Shown here: positions 34,210 to 44,147 of the stretch, one piece after another | Position numbering within the stretch: the first letter of the stretch is position 1 | Layout: every line of letters begins with the position of its first letter | The notes under the pieces: model-generated | Databases searched by the model: none | The model's input: the letters and a program-made list of their open reading frames with translations, nothing else | What the model was told of the DNA's origin: nothing | Translations under genes and position numbers: made by a program | Origin: Rhodobacter ferrooxidans | GTDB taxonomy: Bacteria > Pseudomonadota > Alphaproteobacteria > Rhodobacterales > Rhodobacteraceae | Length of the DNA stretch: 64,000 bases | Direction: 5' to 3' | Assembly: GCF_000176015.1 (NCBI RefSeq) | Contig: NZ_ACYY01000009.1 | Location: forward strand, 62,001 to 126,000

Positions 34210-36276
34210 TTGGCCGGGCTTGGTCCAGACGACAACGCCGCCGGGGGTCTTCCCCGGCGGCTTTTCTTTTACAACGCCGGTTTCCTGCGCCAGTCCCGGC
34301 TGCGGCGCATCATCACGCTGGCCGGGCACGAGTTGCGGCTTGGCCTGCCCGCGCCCGGCGATGGCGTGGCGGTCTGGGGCCGCAGCCCCTATGCCGCCCG
34401 CGGCGAGGCGGTGGCTGTGCGGCGCGGTGTGCCACTGGTGCGGATCGAGGATGCGTTCCTGCGGTCGGTCCGCCCCGGGCGGATGGGCGATGCACCGCTG
34501 GGCCTGTTGCTGGACGGTGCGGGCGTGCATTTCGACGCGACGGTGCCTTCGGCACTGGAGCGGTTGCTGGCATCGCATCCCTTGGACAATTCGAACCTTT
34601 TGCTGCGCGCGCGCGACGGTATTGGTCGAATTCAGGCGCATCACTTGTCAAAATACAACATTCACGATCCGGCCCTGCCGGCGCCTGCCCCGGGCTACGT
34701 GCTGGTAGTGGACCAGACGCTGGGCGACGCTTCGATCCGCCATTCCGGCGCTTCGGCCAGCACCTTCCGCGAGATGCTGGTGTTCGCGCAGGAGGAAAAT
34801 CCCGGTGCGCGGGTCATCGTCAAAAGCCATCCGGAAACCGCGCAGGGCCTGCGCCCTGGCCATTACGGGCCGGAACATGCGGTGGGCAATGTCAGCCTGC
34901 TGGCCGATCCGGTGTCGCCCTGGGCGCTGCTCGACGGCGCGGTGGCGGTCTATACCGTGTCGTCGCACCTGGGGTTCGAGGCGATCATGGCCGGGCACAA
35001 GCCGCGGGTGTTCGGCCAGCCGTTCTATGCCGGCTGGGGGCTGACGGCCGATGAAAACCCGGTGCCGCGGCGGCGCCGGGTGCTGACCCGCGCGCAGCTT
35101 TTCGCTGCCGCGATGATCCTCGCGCCGGTCTGGTATGACCCCTGCCGCGACCGGCTGTGCAGCTTCGAGCAAGCCGTCGATCAACTGGAGGCCGAGGTGC
35201 GCGCCTTCCGCGAGGATCGCGCGGGCCATGTGGCGCTGGGGATGCGGCTTTGGAAACGTGGCCGGTTGCAAGCGGTGTTCGGCCGGGAAAAACCACTGGT
35301 GTTTCTGGACGATCCGGCGCGCGCGCTGGCCCGGGCGCAGGCCGAGGGGCGCGGGCTGCTGGTCTGGGCGGGGAAAGAACCGCAGGGACTTGCCGCCCCG
35401 GTGATCCGGCGGGTCGAGGATGGTTTTTTGCGCTCGCGCGGGTTGGGGGCGGACCTGATCCCGCCGCTCAGCTTGGTGGCCGACGATCTGGGCATCTATT
35501 ACGACCCGCTCCGCGAAAGCCGTCTGGAACGGTTGATCGCGGCGCCCTTGCCACCGGGGGGCGGGTTGCGGGTGACACGGCTGCTGGAAAAGCTGATTGC
35601 CGCCAACTTGAGCAAATACAACATCGGCAGCGCCGCCCTGCCCGATCTTCCCGACGGCCCCCGCATCCTGGTGCCGGGCCAGGTGGAGGATGATGCCTCG
35701 ATCCGCTTGGGCGCGGGTGAGGTGCGCACGAATCTGGGGCTGTTGCAGGCGGCGCGGGCGGCCAATCCCGACGCGGTGCTGATCTACAAGCCGCATCCCG
35801 ATATCGAAGCCGGTCTGCGCCCTGGTGCGATTTCCGCCAATGATCTGAACGGTCTGGCCGATGCTGTGGTGCATGGCGCCGATGCCGCGGCGCTGATTGC
35901 CGCGTGCGACGAGGTTTGGACCATGACCTCGCTTCTGGGGTTCGAGGCCCTTCTGCGCGGCAAGCCGGTCACCTGCCTTGGCGCGCCGTTCTATGCCGGT
36001 TGGGGCCTGACCCACGATCTGGGGCCGGTGCCGGAACGCCGTTTGCGCGCTGCCGATGGCCACCCGTTGCCACGCCCTGATCTGACTCACCTGACCCATG
36101 CGGCGCTGATCGGCTATCCGCGCTATTTCGATCCGGTGAGCCGCCGCCCCTGCCCGCCCGAGGTGGTGCTGGACCGCCTGACGCACGGGCCGCTGCCGCA
36201 TCCCGGCCCGGTCAACCGGCTTCTGGCCAAGATGCAAGGCGCTTTTGCCGGGCAAGCCTGGCTGTGGCGGCGCTAA
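34210..36276 (+). CDS. kpsC: Capsule polysaccharide Kdo transferase KpsC (double domain)
   Basis: About 688 residues. Two homologous halves repeat the same motifs: VRIEDAFLRSVRPG and RRVEDGFLRSRGLG, HLSKYNI and NLSKYNI, and QPFYAGWGLT and APFYAGWGLT. KpsC uses its two glycosyltransferase modules to build the alternating beta-linked Kdo linker on the lipid anchor. The start is uncertain: TTG at 34210 follows the export gene stop, while GTG at 34165 would overlap that gene by 38 bp. Homology to other KpsC proteins only requires sequence from RRLFFYNAGF onwards. No kpsM, kpsT or kpsE is in the window. Confidence 0.93.
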   Translation: MAGLGPDDNAAGGLPRRLFFYNAGFLRQSRLRRIITLAGHELRLGLPAPGDGVAVWGRSPYAARGEAVAVRRGVPLVRIEDAFLRSVRPGRMGDAPLGLLLDGAGVHFDATVPSALERLLASHPLDNSNLLLRARDGIGRIQAHHLSKYNIHDPALPAPAPGYVLVVDQTLGDASIRHSGASASTFREMLVFAQEENPGARVIVKSHPETAQGLRPGHYGPEHAVGNVSLLADPVSPWALLDGAVAVYTVSSHLGFEAIMAGHKPRVFGQPFYAGWGLTADENPVPRRRRVLTRAQLFAAAMILAPVWYDPCRDRLCSFEQAVDQLEAEVRAFREDRAGHVALGMRLWKRGRLQAVFGREKPLVFLDDPARALARAQAEGRGLLVWAGKEPQGLAAPVIRRVEDGFLRSRGLGADLIPPLSLVADDLGIYYDPLRESRLERLIAAPLPPGGGLRVTRLLEKLIAANLSKYNIGSAALPDLPDGPRILVPGQVEDDASIRLGAGEVRTNLGLLQAARAANPDAVLIYKPHPDIEAGLRPGAISANDLNGLADAVVHGADAAALIAACDEVWTMTSLLGFEALLRGKPVTCLGAPFYAGWGLTHDLGPVPERRLRAADGHPLPRPDLTHLTHAALIGYPRYFDPVSRRPCPPEVVLDRLTHGPLPHPGPVNRLLAKMQGAFAGQAWLWRR

Positions 36277-36279
36277 GGC

Positions 36280-36777
36280 TCAGTAGATGTAGCGGATCTG
36301 TTCCGTCCAATAGCGTTCCATGCGCTTCAGCGACGCGTTGATATCCTCCATCCCCGAGGCACCGATCAGACCGCGGCGTTCCAGCCCTTCGGCATGGCGG
36401 CCGAACAACTCGTTCAGGACCGAACGCACCCGCCGCCCCTTTTCGGTCAGCTTGACCCGCACCGAGCGGCGGTCGATCTCGGACCGCTGGTGGTGCATGT
36501 AGCCCAGTTCCACCAGCTTCTTCAGGTTGTAGCTGACATTCGAGCCCTGGTAATAGCCGCGCGATTTCAACTCGCCCGCCGTCACCTCGTTCTCGCCGAT
36601 GTTGAACAGCAAAAGCGCCTGCACCGGGTTGATTTCCAAGAGGTTCAACCGCTCGAATTCATCCTTGACCACATCCAGCAGCAATCGGTGCAGCCGTTCG
36701 ACCAGCGCCAGATTTTCCAGATAGCCCAGCATGAAGGCTTTTTGCGAGCCGTCCAGAACATTTTGCTGCATACTCAT
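36280..36777 (-). CDS. MarR-family regulator, LdtR-like
   Basis: 165 residues. The winged helix has NEVTAGELKSRGYYQGSNVS followed by LKKLVELGYMHHQRSEIDRR and SVRVKLTEKGRRVRSVLNEL. The helical N-terminus ALVERLHRLLLDVVKDEF is typical of LdtR, a MarR regulator first studied in Liberibacter that controls an L,D-transpeptidase gene; the assignment is from recalled similarity. The ATG at 36777 has GGAG eight bases upstream. It is convergent with kpsC, so a capsule-control role is possible but not shown. Confidence 0.88.
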   Translation of the reverse strand: MSMQQNVLDGSQKAFMLGYLENLALVERLHRLLLDVVKDEFERLNLLEINPVQALLLFNIGENEVTAGELKSRGYYQGSNVSYNLKKLVELGYMHHQRSEIDRRSVRVKLTEKGRRVRSVLNELFGRHAEGLERRGLIGASGMEDINASLKRMERYWTEQIRYIY

Positions 36778-36783
36778 TCCTGA

Positions 36784-38421
<1,638 letters not shown>

Positions 38422-38430
38422 GGGAACCGG

Positions 38431-38844
38431 ATGGCGGGCGATCTGCCGGACTATTACTTTCGCATCCGTGAAAACGGCGCCGTGGTGTTCCGGGTCGATA
38501 CCGAGAACCGCCAGCGCCGCATCGACATGGACGAGATCGCCACCGTCAACGTGAAGAACGGCAACATCAAGCCGCATGGCGATACGGCGCTTTCCCCGCA
38601 GGACATGGCGGCGATTGCCGACTGGCTGGCGGCCAGGGTGGCGCTGCTGGCGCAGCGCGACATCGACGACATCCACCGCGCGGTGGATTATCTGAACCTG
38701 ACGACGCAATGGGTGCAGACCAAGGCCGACGATGCGGCGCTGGAAAGCGTCACCGACCCGTTGCTGATGGCGATGCACGATCTGCGCAGCGCGCTGGTGC
38801 GCAAGAAGGCCGAGCGGCTGATGAAAGACGCGCCAAAGGCCTAA
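38431..38844 (+). CDS. Hypothetical protein conserved near aminotransferase
   Basis: 137 residues starting 9 bases after the aminotransferase stop with GAGGGAACCGG before the ATG, so it is cotranscribed. The first half is a short beta-rich stretch (DYYFRIRENGAVVFRVDTEN, MDEIATVNVKNGNIKPHG); the second is helical (MAAIADWLAARVALLAQRD and VTDPLLMAMHDLRSALVRKK). No signal peptide, membrane segment or catalytic motif is visible. I do not recognise a named family. It overlaps the convergent MATE gene by four bases. Confidence 0.82.
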   Translation: MAGDLPDYYFRIRENGAVVFRVDTENRQRRIDMDEIATVNVKNGNIKPHGDTALSPQDMAAIADWLAARVALLAQRDIDDIHRAVDYLNLTTQWVQTKADDAALESVTDPLLMAMHDLRSALVRKKAERLMKDAPKA

Positions 38845-40190
38845 CGCGGCGCCCTTATCCAGAATCGTGCCATCAGCAGGCTGGCGGCCAGACTGAGGCC
38901 GATCACCAGCCCCAGCCACAGCCCGACCCCGCCGAAGCCCAGCGGAAACGCCAGCACATAGCTGCAGGGGATGCCGATCACCCAATAGCTCAGCACCGCC
39001 ATCAGCATCGGCACCCGCGTGTCCTGCACGCCGCGCAAGAGACCCAGCGCCATCACCTGCATGGCATCGGCAATCTGGAACAGCGCCGCCAGCGCCAGCA
39101 GGGTGGAACCAAAGGCGATGATCGCCGCACTTTCGGGTTTGGAGGCATCGGTGAACAGCGCGATGATCGGCGCGGGCCAGGAAAGGAACACCGCGACGAT
39201 CAGCGCCCCGAACCCCAGCGACAGCCCCAGCGCCACCTTGGCGCCATCGCGCAACCCCTGGGCATCGCCACCGCCCTGCGCCCAGCCGGTGCGCACCGTC
39301 GTGGCATTGGCCAGCCCCAGGTGCACCATGAACGCCAGCGCCGCCGCCTCCATGGCGATGCCGTGGGCGGCAAGCTCCACCGTGCCGATCCAGCCCATCA
39401 TCAGCGCCGTGGCCTGAAACAACCCGCCTTCCGCCAGCGAAGTCAGACCGATCGGCCAGCCCAGCCGGAACACCTGGCCCATGGCATGCCAGTCGGGTCG
39501 CCAGAACCGCTGGAACAGCGCGAAGCGCCGCAGCGCCGGCAGGGCGGCGGCATAGCCGGCCAACCCGCCCACCGTCAGCACCTGCGCCGTCACCGACGAG
39601 ATCGCGGCCCCTCGCACCCCAAGCTCTGGTGCGCCGCCATTGCCGAAGATCAACATCCAGTTCATCCCGGCATTCACCACCACCGCGGCAATCGTGGTCC
39701 ACAGCACCACCTGCGTCCGCTCCAGCGCGCCCAGGTAGCTTTTGAACACCATCACCAGCAGCGCCGGTATCATCCCGAGGCCCGCGATGCGCAGGAAATC
39801 CTGTGCCAGTGCCGCCACCTCGGGTTTCTGCCCCAGGGCCAGCAGGATGGTGCCGGATTGCCAGAACAGCGGATAGCTAATCACGCCAAAACCGATGGAC
39901 AGCCACAGCCCCATCCGGGTGTCGCGGCGCACCTGCACCTCGTCGCCACGACCGATGGCCTGGGCCACCATCGGCATCACCGCCTGCGCGAAGCCCGAGC
40001 CGAGGATGAACACAATGAAAAACGCCGATGACCCCAACACCACGGCGGCCAGTTCGGTCACGCCATACCAGCCCAGCATCACCGTATCGGTGACGTGCAA
40101 GGCCATCTGCGCCAGATGGCTGCCGATCATCGGCAACCCCAGCACCAGCGTGGCGCGGGCGTGGTCGGATTTGGTCATGGGAAAGCTCAT
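38841..40190 (-). CDS. MATE family efflux transporter
   Basis: 449 residues with twelve hydrophobic segments in two halves. LGLPMIGSHLAQMALHVTDT and MLGWYGVTELAAVVLG open the N-half; LGWPIGLTSLAEGGLFQATA opens the C-half, as in NorM-type multidrug and toxin exporters that use Na+ or H+ gradients. The ATG at 40190 is preferred; a second ATG four codons later also fits. Substrate unknown. Confidence 0.93.
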   Translation of the reverse strand: MSFPMTKSDHARATLVLGLPMIGSHLAQMALHVTDTVMLGWYGVTELAAVVLGSSAFFIVFILGSGFAQAVMPMVAQAIGRGDEVQVRRDTRMGLWLSIGFGVISYPLFWQSGTILLALGQKPEVAALAQDFLRIAGLGMIPALLVMVFKSYLGALERTQVVLWTTIAAVVVNAGMNWMLIFGNGGAPELGVRGAAISSVTAQVLTVGGLAGYAAALPALRRFALFQRFWRPDWHAMGQVFRLGWPIGLTSLAEGGLFQATALMMGWIGTVELAAHGIAMEAAALAFMVHLGLANATTVRTGWAQGGGDAQGLRDGAKVALGLSLGFGALIVAVFLSWPAPIIALFTDASKPESAAIIAFGSTLLALAALFQIADAMQVMALGLLRGVQDTRVPMLMAVLSYWVIGIPCSYVLAFPLGFGGVGLWLGLVIGLSLAASLLMARFWIRAPR

Positions 40191-40245
40191 GCGCCCCGGC
40201 ATACGCGGGGTCGGCGCTTGCTGCAAGACGATGGCTCAGGCTAAA

Positions 40246-40289
40246 GCGTGTCCGGCAAAAGTGGCACCCGGTTTTGCCGCCAGACACGC
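40246..40289. repeat. Palindromic intergenic repeat (GCGTGTC...GACACGC)
   Basis: A 44-base near-palindrome: GCGTGTC at the left pairs with GACACGC at the right, and GGCAAAA inside pairs with TTTTGCC. It lies between two minus-strand genes, downstream of the methyltransferase and upstream of the MATE gene. Very similar palindromes are dispersed in many alphaproteobacterial genomes. It may act as a transcript end. Confidence 0.7.
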
Positions 40290-40326
40290 GCCGAATCGAA
40301 AGGCCAGGGACCGTCTGTCGATTCTG

Positions 40327-40938
40327 TCATCGACGGACGGGCGCTGGCGGTTTGCGGGCCACGAAATCAATCAAGGCCGAGGCACCGACATGGGCGCTGC
40401 CTTCGGCAATCTCGGCGTCGTAATCGGCGGCTTCCAGCACTTGCCAGCCCGCAAAATCGGCGCGCAACCCGTCCAGAGTATACAGGTTTTCCACCGCCGA
40501 AGGCCCGCCGGTGCCGTTATGCACCTGCCGCGGCGCATAGCCGTGCAGCAAGACCAGCCCGCCCGGCACAACCGCCTGCGCGATGCCCTGATGGATAATG
40601 GCGCGCAAAGGCGGGGCGGCGAACTGGATGAACACGCCAAGAATGGCGTCCCACTGGCCCTGCCCCCAGTCCCATGTGGCGATATCGGCCTGATGGATGC
40701 TGACGCTGACGCCCCGCGAAGCTGCCAAGGCCCGCGCCTTGGCCAAGGCCACGCTTGATGCATCCATGGCACTGACCCGGTGCCCCAACCCGGCAAGATA
40801 CACCGAGTTGCGGCCCTCGCCGTCGCCCAGGCACAGCACCCTGGCTGCGGGCGGCAACAGCCCGGCAAATCGCGGCACGAACCCCGCAGGCTCGGTGCCG
40901 AACAGATAGCCGTCCCCGGCGTAGCGTTTGTCCCACAT
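40327..40938 (-). CDS. Class I SAM-dependent methyltransferase (TehB-like)
   Basis: 203 residues. MWDKRYAGDGYLFGTEPAGF is the TehB/thiopurine-type N-terminus. The SAM-binding glycine loop is RVLCLGDGEGRNSVYLAGLG, and motif II reads HRVSAMDASSVALAKARALA. A PGGLVLLHGYAP strand closes the fold. Relatives methylate tellurite, thiols or small molecules; the substrate is not determined. GGGAG precedes the ATG at 40938. Confidence 0.9.
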   Translation of the reverse strand: MWDKRYAGDGYLFGTEPAGFVPRFAGLLPPAARVLCLGDGEGRNSVYLAGLGHRVSAMDASSVALAKARALAASRGVSVSIHQADIATWDWGQGQWDAILGVFIQFAAPPLRAIIHQGIAQAVVPGGLVLLHGYAPRQVHNGTGGPSAVENLYTLDGLRADFAGWQVLEAADYDAEIAEGSAHVGASALIDFVARKPPAPVRR

Positions 40939-41008
40939 GGCGCATCTCCCTGCCCCCAACCAAGCTAGGTCCGGGGCGGGCAAGCTGCAAGGTATCAACG
41001 ACCTGCGG

Positions 41009-41983
41009 TCACACCCCCTTTGCCTTGCGCACCTCGGGGTGAACGGCGGCTTCCAGAATACGCCCGGCGCCCGAGATCACCTGACTGGCCCGCCCGACAA
41101 TCAGCGGATCGGGCGGCTGCACCACCGACAGATCCTTGCCCGGATAATCGACCGATGACAGGAAATGCCGCATGCAGTTCAGCCGCGCCCGCTTCTTGTC
41201 GTTCGATTTCACGATCACCCAGGGCGCGTCGGCGGTGTCGGTATAAAAGAACATCGCCTCCTTGGCCTCGGTGTAATCGTCCCACTTGTCCAGACTGGCC
41301 TTGTCGATGGGCGACAGCTTCCACATCTTCAACGGATCGGTCTCGCGCGCCTTGAAGCGGGCATATTGCTCCTCGCGCGTCACCGAGAACCAGTATTTGA
41401 ACAGCCTGATGCCCGAACGCACCAGCATCCGCTCCATCTCGGGCGCCTGGCGCATGAATTCCAGATATTCCGAGGGCGTGCAGAAGCCCATCACCCGTTC
41501 CACCCCGGCGCGGTTATACCAGCTGCGGTCGAAGAACACGATTTCGCCGCGCGTCGGCAGATGCTCGATATAACGCTGGAAGAACCACTGGCCGGTTTCC
41601 TTTTCGCCGGGCTTGGTCAGCGCCACCACGCGGGCATAGCGCGGGTTCAGATGCTCCATGAAGCGCTTGATGGTGCCGCCCTTGCCCGCGGCATCGCGCC
41701 CCTCCATCAGGATGACGAATTTCTGCCCGGTGTCCTGCGCCCAGATCTGCACCTTCAAGAGTTCGGCCTGCAGCCGGGCCTTTTCCGCCTCGTAGGTGGC
41801 GCGGCCCATCGGGCGGGCATAGGGAAAGCGCCCGGATTCAAAGGCTTCGCGGATGGCATTGTTGTCAATGGCGGGAAAGGATTTTGGCCCCGGCGCCACG
41901 GTCGGGGTCTCGGGCACGGCTTCGGCCACAGGATCTGCATCCACTGCCGCAACCGGCGAAATCATCGGACCTTCGTCTTCCAT
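41009..41983 (-). CDS. ppk2: Polyphosphate kinase 2
   Basis: 324 residues. The PPK2 core has Walker A GRDAAGKGGTI, Walker B VFFDRSWYNRAGVERVMGF and the lid WKLSPIDKASLDKWDDY. PPK2 enzymes phosphorylate NDPs or NMPs using polyphosphate. The single-domain length fits class I (NDP to NTP) as in Rhodobacteraceae homologues. A ~40-residue acidic N-terminal tail precedes the core. AAGGGAGAG precedes the ATG. An FNR-like box 58 bp upstream suggests oxygen-dependent control. Confidence 0.95.
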   Translation of the reverse strand: MEDEGPMISPVAAVDADPVAEAVPETPTVAPGPKSFPAIDNNAIREAFESGRFPYARPMGRATYEAEKARLQAELLKVQIWAQDTGQKFVILMEGRDAAGKGGTIKRFMEHLNPRYARVVALTKPGEKETGQWFFQRYIEHLPTRGEIVFFDRSWYNRAGVERVMGFCTPSEYLEFMRQAPEMERMLVRSGIRLFKYWFSVTREEQYARFKARETDPLKMWKLSPIDKASLDKWDDYTEAKEAMFFYTDTADAPWVIVKSNDKKRARLNCMRHFLSSVDYPGKDLSVVQPPDPLIVGRASQVISGAGRILEAAVHPEVRKAKGV

Positions 41984-42040
41984 GCGGCTCTCCCTTTCAT
42001 GCAAACACCGCAAGCCTAGGACAAGGTGCCGCGGCCATCA

Positions 42041-42054
42041 TTGATCCCGGTCAA
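42041..42054 (-). promoter_or_regulatory. FNR/CRP-type box upstream of ppk2
   Basis: TTGATCCCGGTCAA matches the FnrL/FNR consensus TTGAT-N4-ATCAA at 9 of 10 positions. A TAGGCT element at 42018-42013 (minus strand) would put the transcription start about 41.5 bases from the box centre, the class II activator spacing. Confidence 0.5.
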
Positions 42055-42090
42055 ACTTTGAAAACAGGTTAACGGTGTTGGAAATTTGCC

Positions 42091-42124
42091 AAAAAAAACC
42101 GGCGGCACCTGAAGGCGCCGCCGG
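42091..42124 (-). terminator. Intrinsic terminator after the LuxR-hydrolase gene region
   Basis: On the minus strand an 8-bp stem CCGGCGGC/GCCGCCGG (42124-42117 with 42106-42099) is followed directly by eight T residues (42098-42091). It lies 125 bp beyond the stop at 42249 and before the ppk2 promoter, so it should insulate ppk2. Confidence 0.82.
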
Positions 42125-42248
42125 ACAATGCTGAAAAAGCATGGGGAAAAAAGGGGAAAGGCGAAATCCCAGCGCCATTCGTAAAGGCTAGCCATCGGCC
42201 AGAACCCGCGCATACCCCAATCGCGGTAAGCTTGCGAAAAACCCCCGT

Positions 42249-44003
42249 TCAGCGCGGCAGAAACGGTTCCAGCGCCGCCAAAGCCTGCTGCCAAGCCGCG
42301 AAAAACAGCAATTGCCCGGTGTGCGGCACGAAGCTGATCTGCAAATGCGGGAAATCGCCCATCAATTCGCGAATCGTCTGCATCGGCGTCTGCGGGTCCT
42401 GATCGCCCTGCAACAGCACCACCGGCACCACGCAGGCCCGCACGATGCCCGACCAGTCCTTTTCCGAACTGATACATTCGCGGGTGAAGGCCTCGTGCAC
42501 CGACAGCTTCGGCCCCAGCGTCACCTCCGACCCCGCCAGCACCGCCTCGCGCACATCGGCGCGGGCAAAGGTCTCCATATCGGCAGGCGAGCCGCCGTTG
42601 ACCTTGGCAAAGAACGCCTCCTTGCCCAGACGGCGGGCGAGGCTGAACCCGGCCTGCACCAGAAACGGCAGCACGCGCGGCGCATAGCGGGCATTGGCCA
42701 GGATGAAGCGTTGCCACTTGTCCATCCGGTCATACTGCGCTGCGGTGCGCAGCGGCAGTTGTGCGGCACAACCGACGATGCCGCGCACCAGACCGGGGCG
42801 CAGCAGCGACAGGTTGATGGCAAAGCGCAGGTCGGCCCCCAGCGCCAGAATGGCCACCGACGTCACGCCCAGATGCTCCAGCACCGCCGCATAATCCTCG
42901 GTGCAGCCGGTCAGATGGTCCACCCCCCGCGCGTGCAGGTCGCTGCGCCCGTAACCTGCCCGCACCGGCACGATCACCCGGATGCCGCGGGCGCGGGCCT
43001 GCCGCTCGGCGGTGGCGGTCCAGCGGATCAGACCGTAATCGAGGTGCATGTATAACAGCGGTGCCCCGGCCGGGTCGCCAAACTCGATCCAGGTCAGCCG
43101 CCGCCCGTCGGGCAGGTGCAGGCTGTGAAACGGCAGATCGTCCAGGCCGCCCTGCCGTGGCAACGGATCGGCGCCGACCGAGGGGATCAGCGACACGTCC
43201 ATCAGCCCCAGCACCACCCGCACCAGTTCGGACTGGCCGTGGGTTTCGGTCTTGGCCAGGATCGAGCGCACCTGGGTCCGCACGGTTTCCAACGACCGGC
43301 CGCGCGCCTCGGCAATGTCTTTCAGCGGCAGGCCAAGGGTGATGCTGCGCACAATCTCGACCTCGGCGGCGGTCAGGTCGAACGCCTCCTGCACCGTCAC
43401 CTCAAAGCCCTCGGGCCAGACCAGTTCGGTCGAAAGCACCAGCGCCAGGGGCGGCTTTTCGGCACTTTCCACCGGGCTGACGCGCATGATCACCGGCCCG
43501 CCGGTCAGCGTGGAACGGATGCGCAGGGTGATGACCTTTTCCGCCCGCCCGGCGGCCACCTTGCGGATCACCGAACGCAGGGTGGTGATATCCTCGGCGT
43601 CCAGCGGCAGGGCGCTGATCGGCGCGCCCTCGGCAATGCCAAAGGCCTGCGCCGCCGCACGGTTGCAGGCCGCGACCGTGCTGCCGCCGTTGGAGATGAA
43701 CGCCGCCGCGCGCGGAATATCGGCCAGGATCGAGCGATAGCCGCCATCCTCGCGCGTCGCCTCGAACCGGTCGAGAAACACCCGGGCACGACCGATATGC
43801 GCCTCGATTTCCGGGTCTTCGATCGGGATCGCGGTTTCCACCGGGCCGACCCGCAGGGGGGCGACGCGGCCTTCCCAGACCTCCAGCAATTCGTCCAGCC
43901 TTATCGGGTCCAGCGCCACATCGTATAGCCGATCGACGATCTCGGCACGGTGGTCGCGGGCCACGATCTGTGCAGTCTGGTTTTTTGGCCCGGTTTCCTT
44001 CAT
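42249..44003 (-). CDS. PAS-like / LuxR HTH / alpha-beta-hydrolase fusion regulator
   Basis: 584 residues. Residues ~95-205 resemble a PAS sensor (GGSTVAACNRAAAQAFGIAE). Residues ~207-268 are a LuxR-type helix-turn-helix (FDLTAAEVEIVRSITLGLPL then KDIAEARGRSLETVRTQVRS). Residues ~290-584 are an alpha/beta-hydrolase domain. The nucleophile elbow, normally GHSxGG, reads ALGAD (387-391), with Gly in place of the catalytic Ser, and the oxyanion HG motif is MHLDYG; the acid (LLQGDQDPQTP) and the His (VPHTGQ) positions remain. The hydrolase domain therefore looks like a ligand sensor rather than an enzyme. Divergent from a glutathione transferase gene. Its target genes and ligand are unknown. Confidence 0.9.
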   Translation of the reverse strand: MKETGPKNQTAQIVARDHRAEIVDRLYDVALDPIRLDELLEVWEGRVAPLRVGPVETAIPIEDPEIEAHIGRARVFLDRFEATREDGGYRSILADIPRAAAFISNGGSTVAACNRAAAQAFGIAEGAPISALPLDAEDITTLRSVIRKVAAGRAEKVITLRIRSTLTGGPVIMRVSPVESAEKPPLALVLSTELVWPEGFEVTVQEAFDLTAAEVEIVRSITLGLPLKDIAEARGRSLETVRTQVRSILAKTETHGQSELVRVVLGLMDVSLIPSVGADPLPRQGGLDDLPFHSLHLPDGRRLTWIEFGDPAGAPLLYMHLDYGLIRWTATAERQARARGIRVIVPVRAGYGRSDLHARGVDHLTGCTEDYAAVLEHLGVTSVAILALGADLRFAINLSLLRPGLVRGIVGCAAQLPLRTAAQYDRMDKWQRFILANARYAPRVLPFLVQAGFSLARRLGKEAFFAKVNGGSPADMETFARADVREAVLAGSEVTLGPKLSVHEAFTRECISSEKDWSGIVRACVVPVVLLQGDQDPQTPMQTIRELMGDFPHLQISFVPHTGQLLFFAAWQQALAALEPFLPR

Positions 44004-44147
44004 GGCCCAAAGCCTGCCGCAAGCCCTGCCCGGCGTCCAGCCCATTTAACCCGTTCAGTGCCGCAGGCCGCGACCGCGCCTGATTTTCGGGCTTTCCGCC
44101 CAAGCTCTGCCCGGCTACCCTGCACGCCCAACCCGACAGGAGCCATC

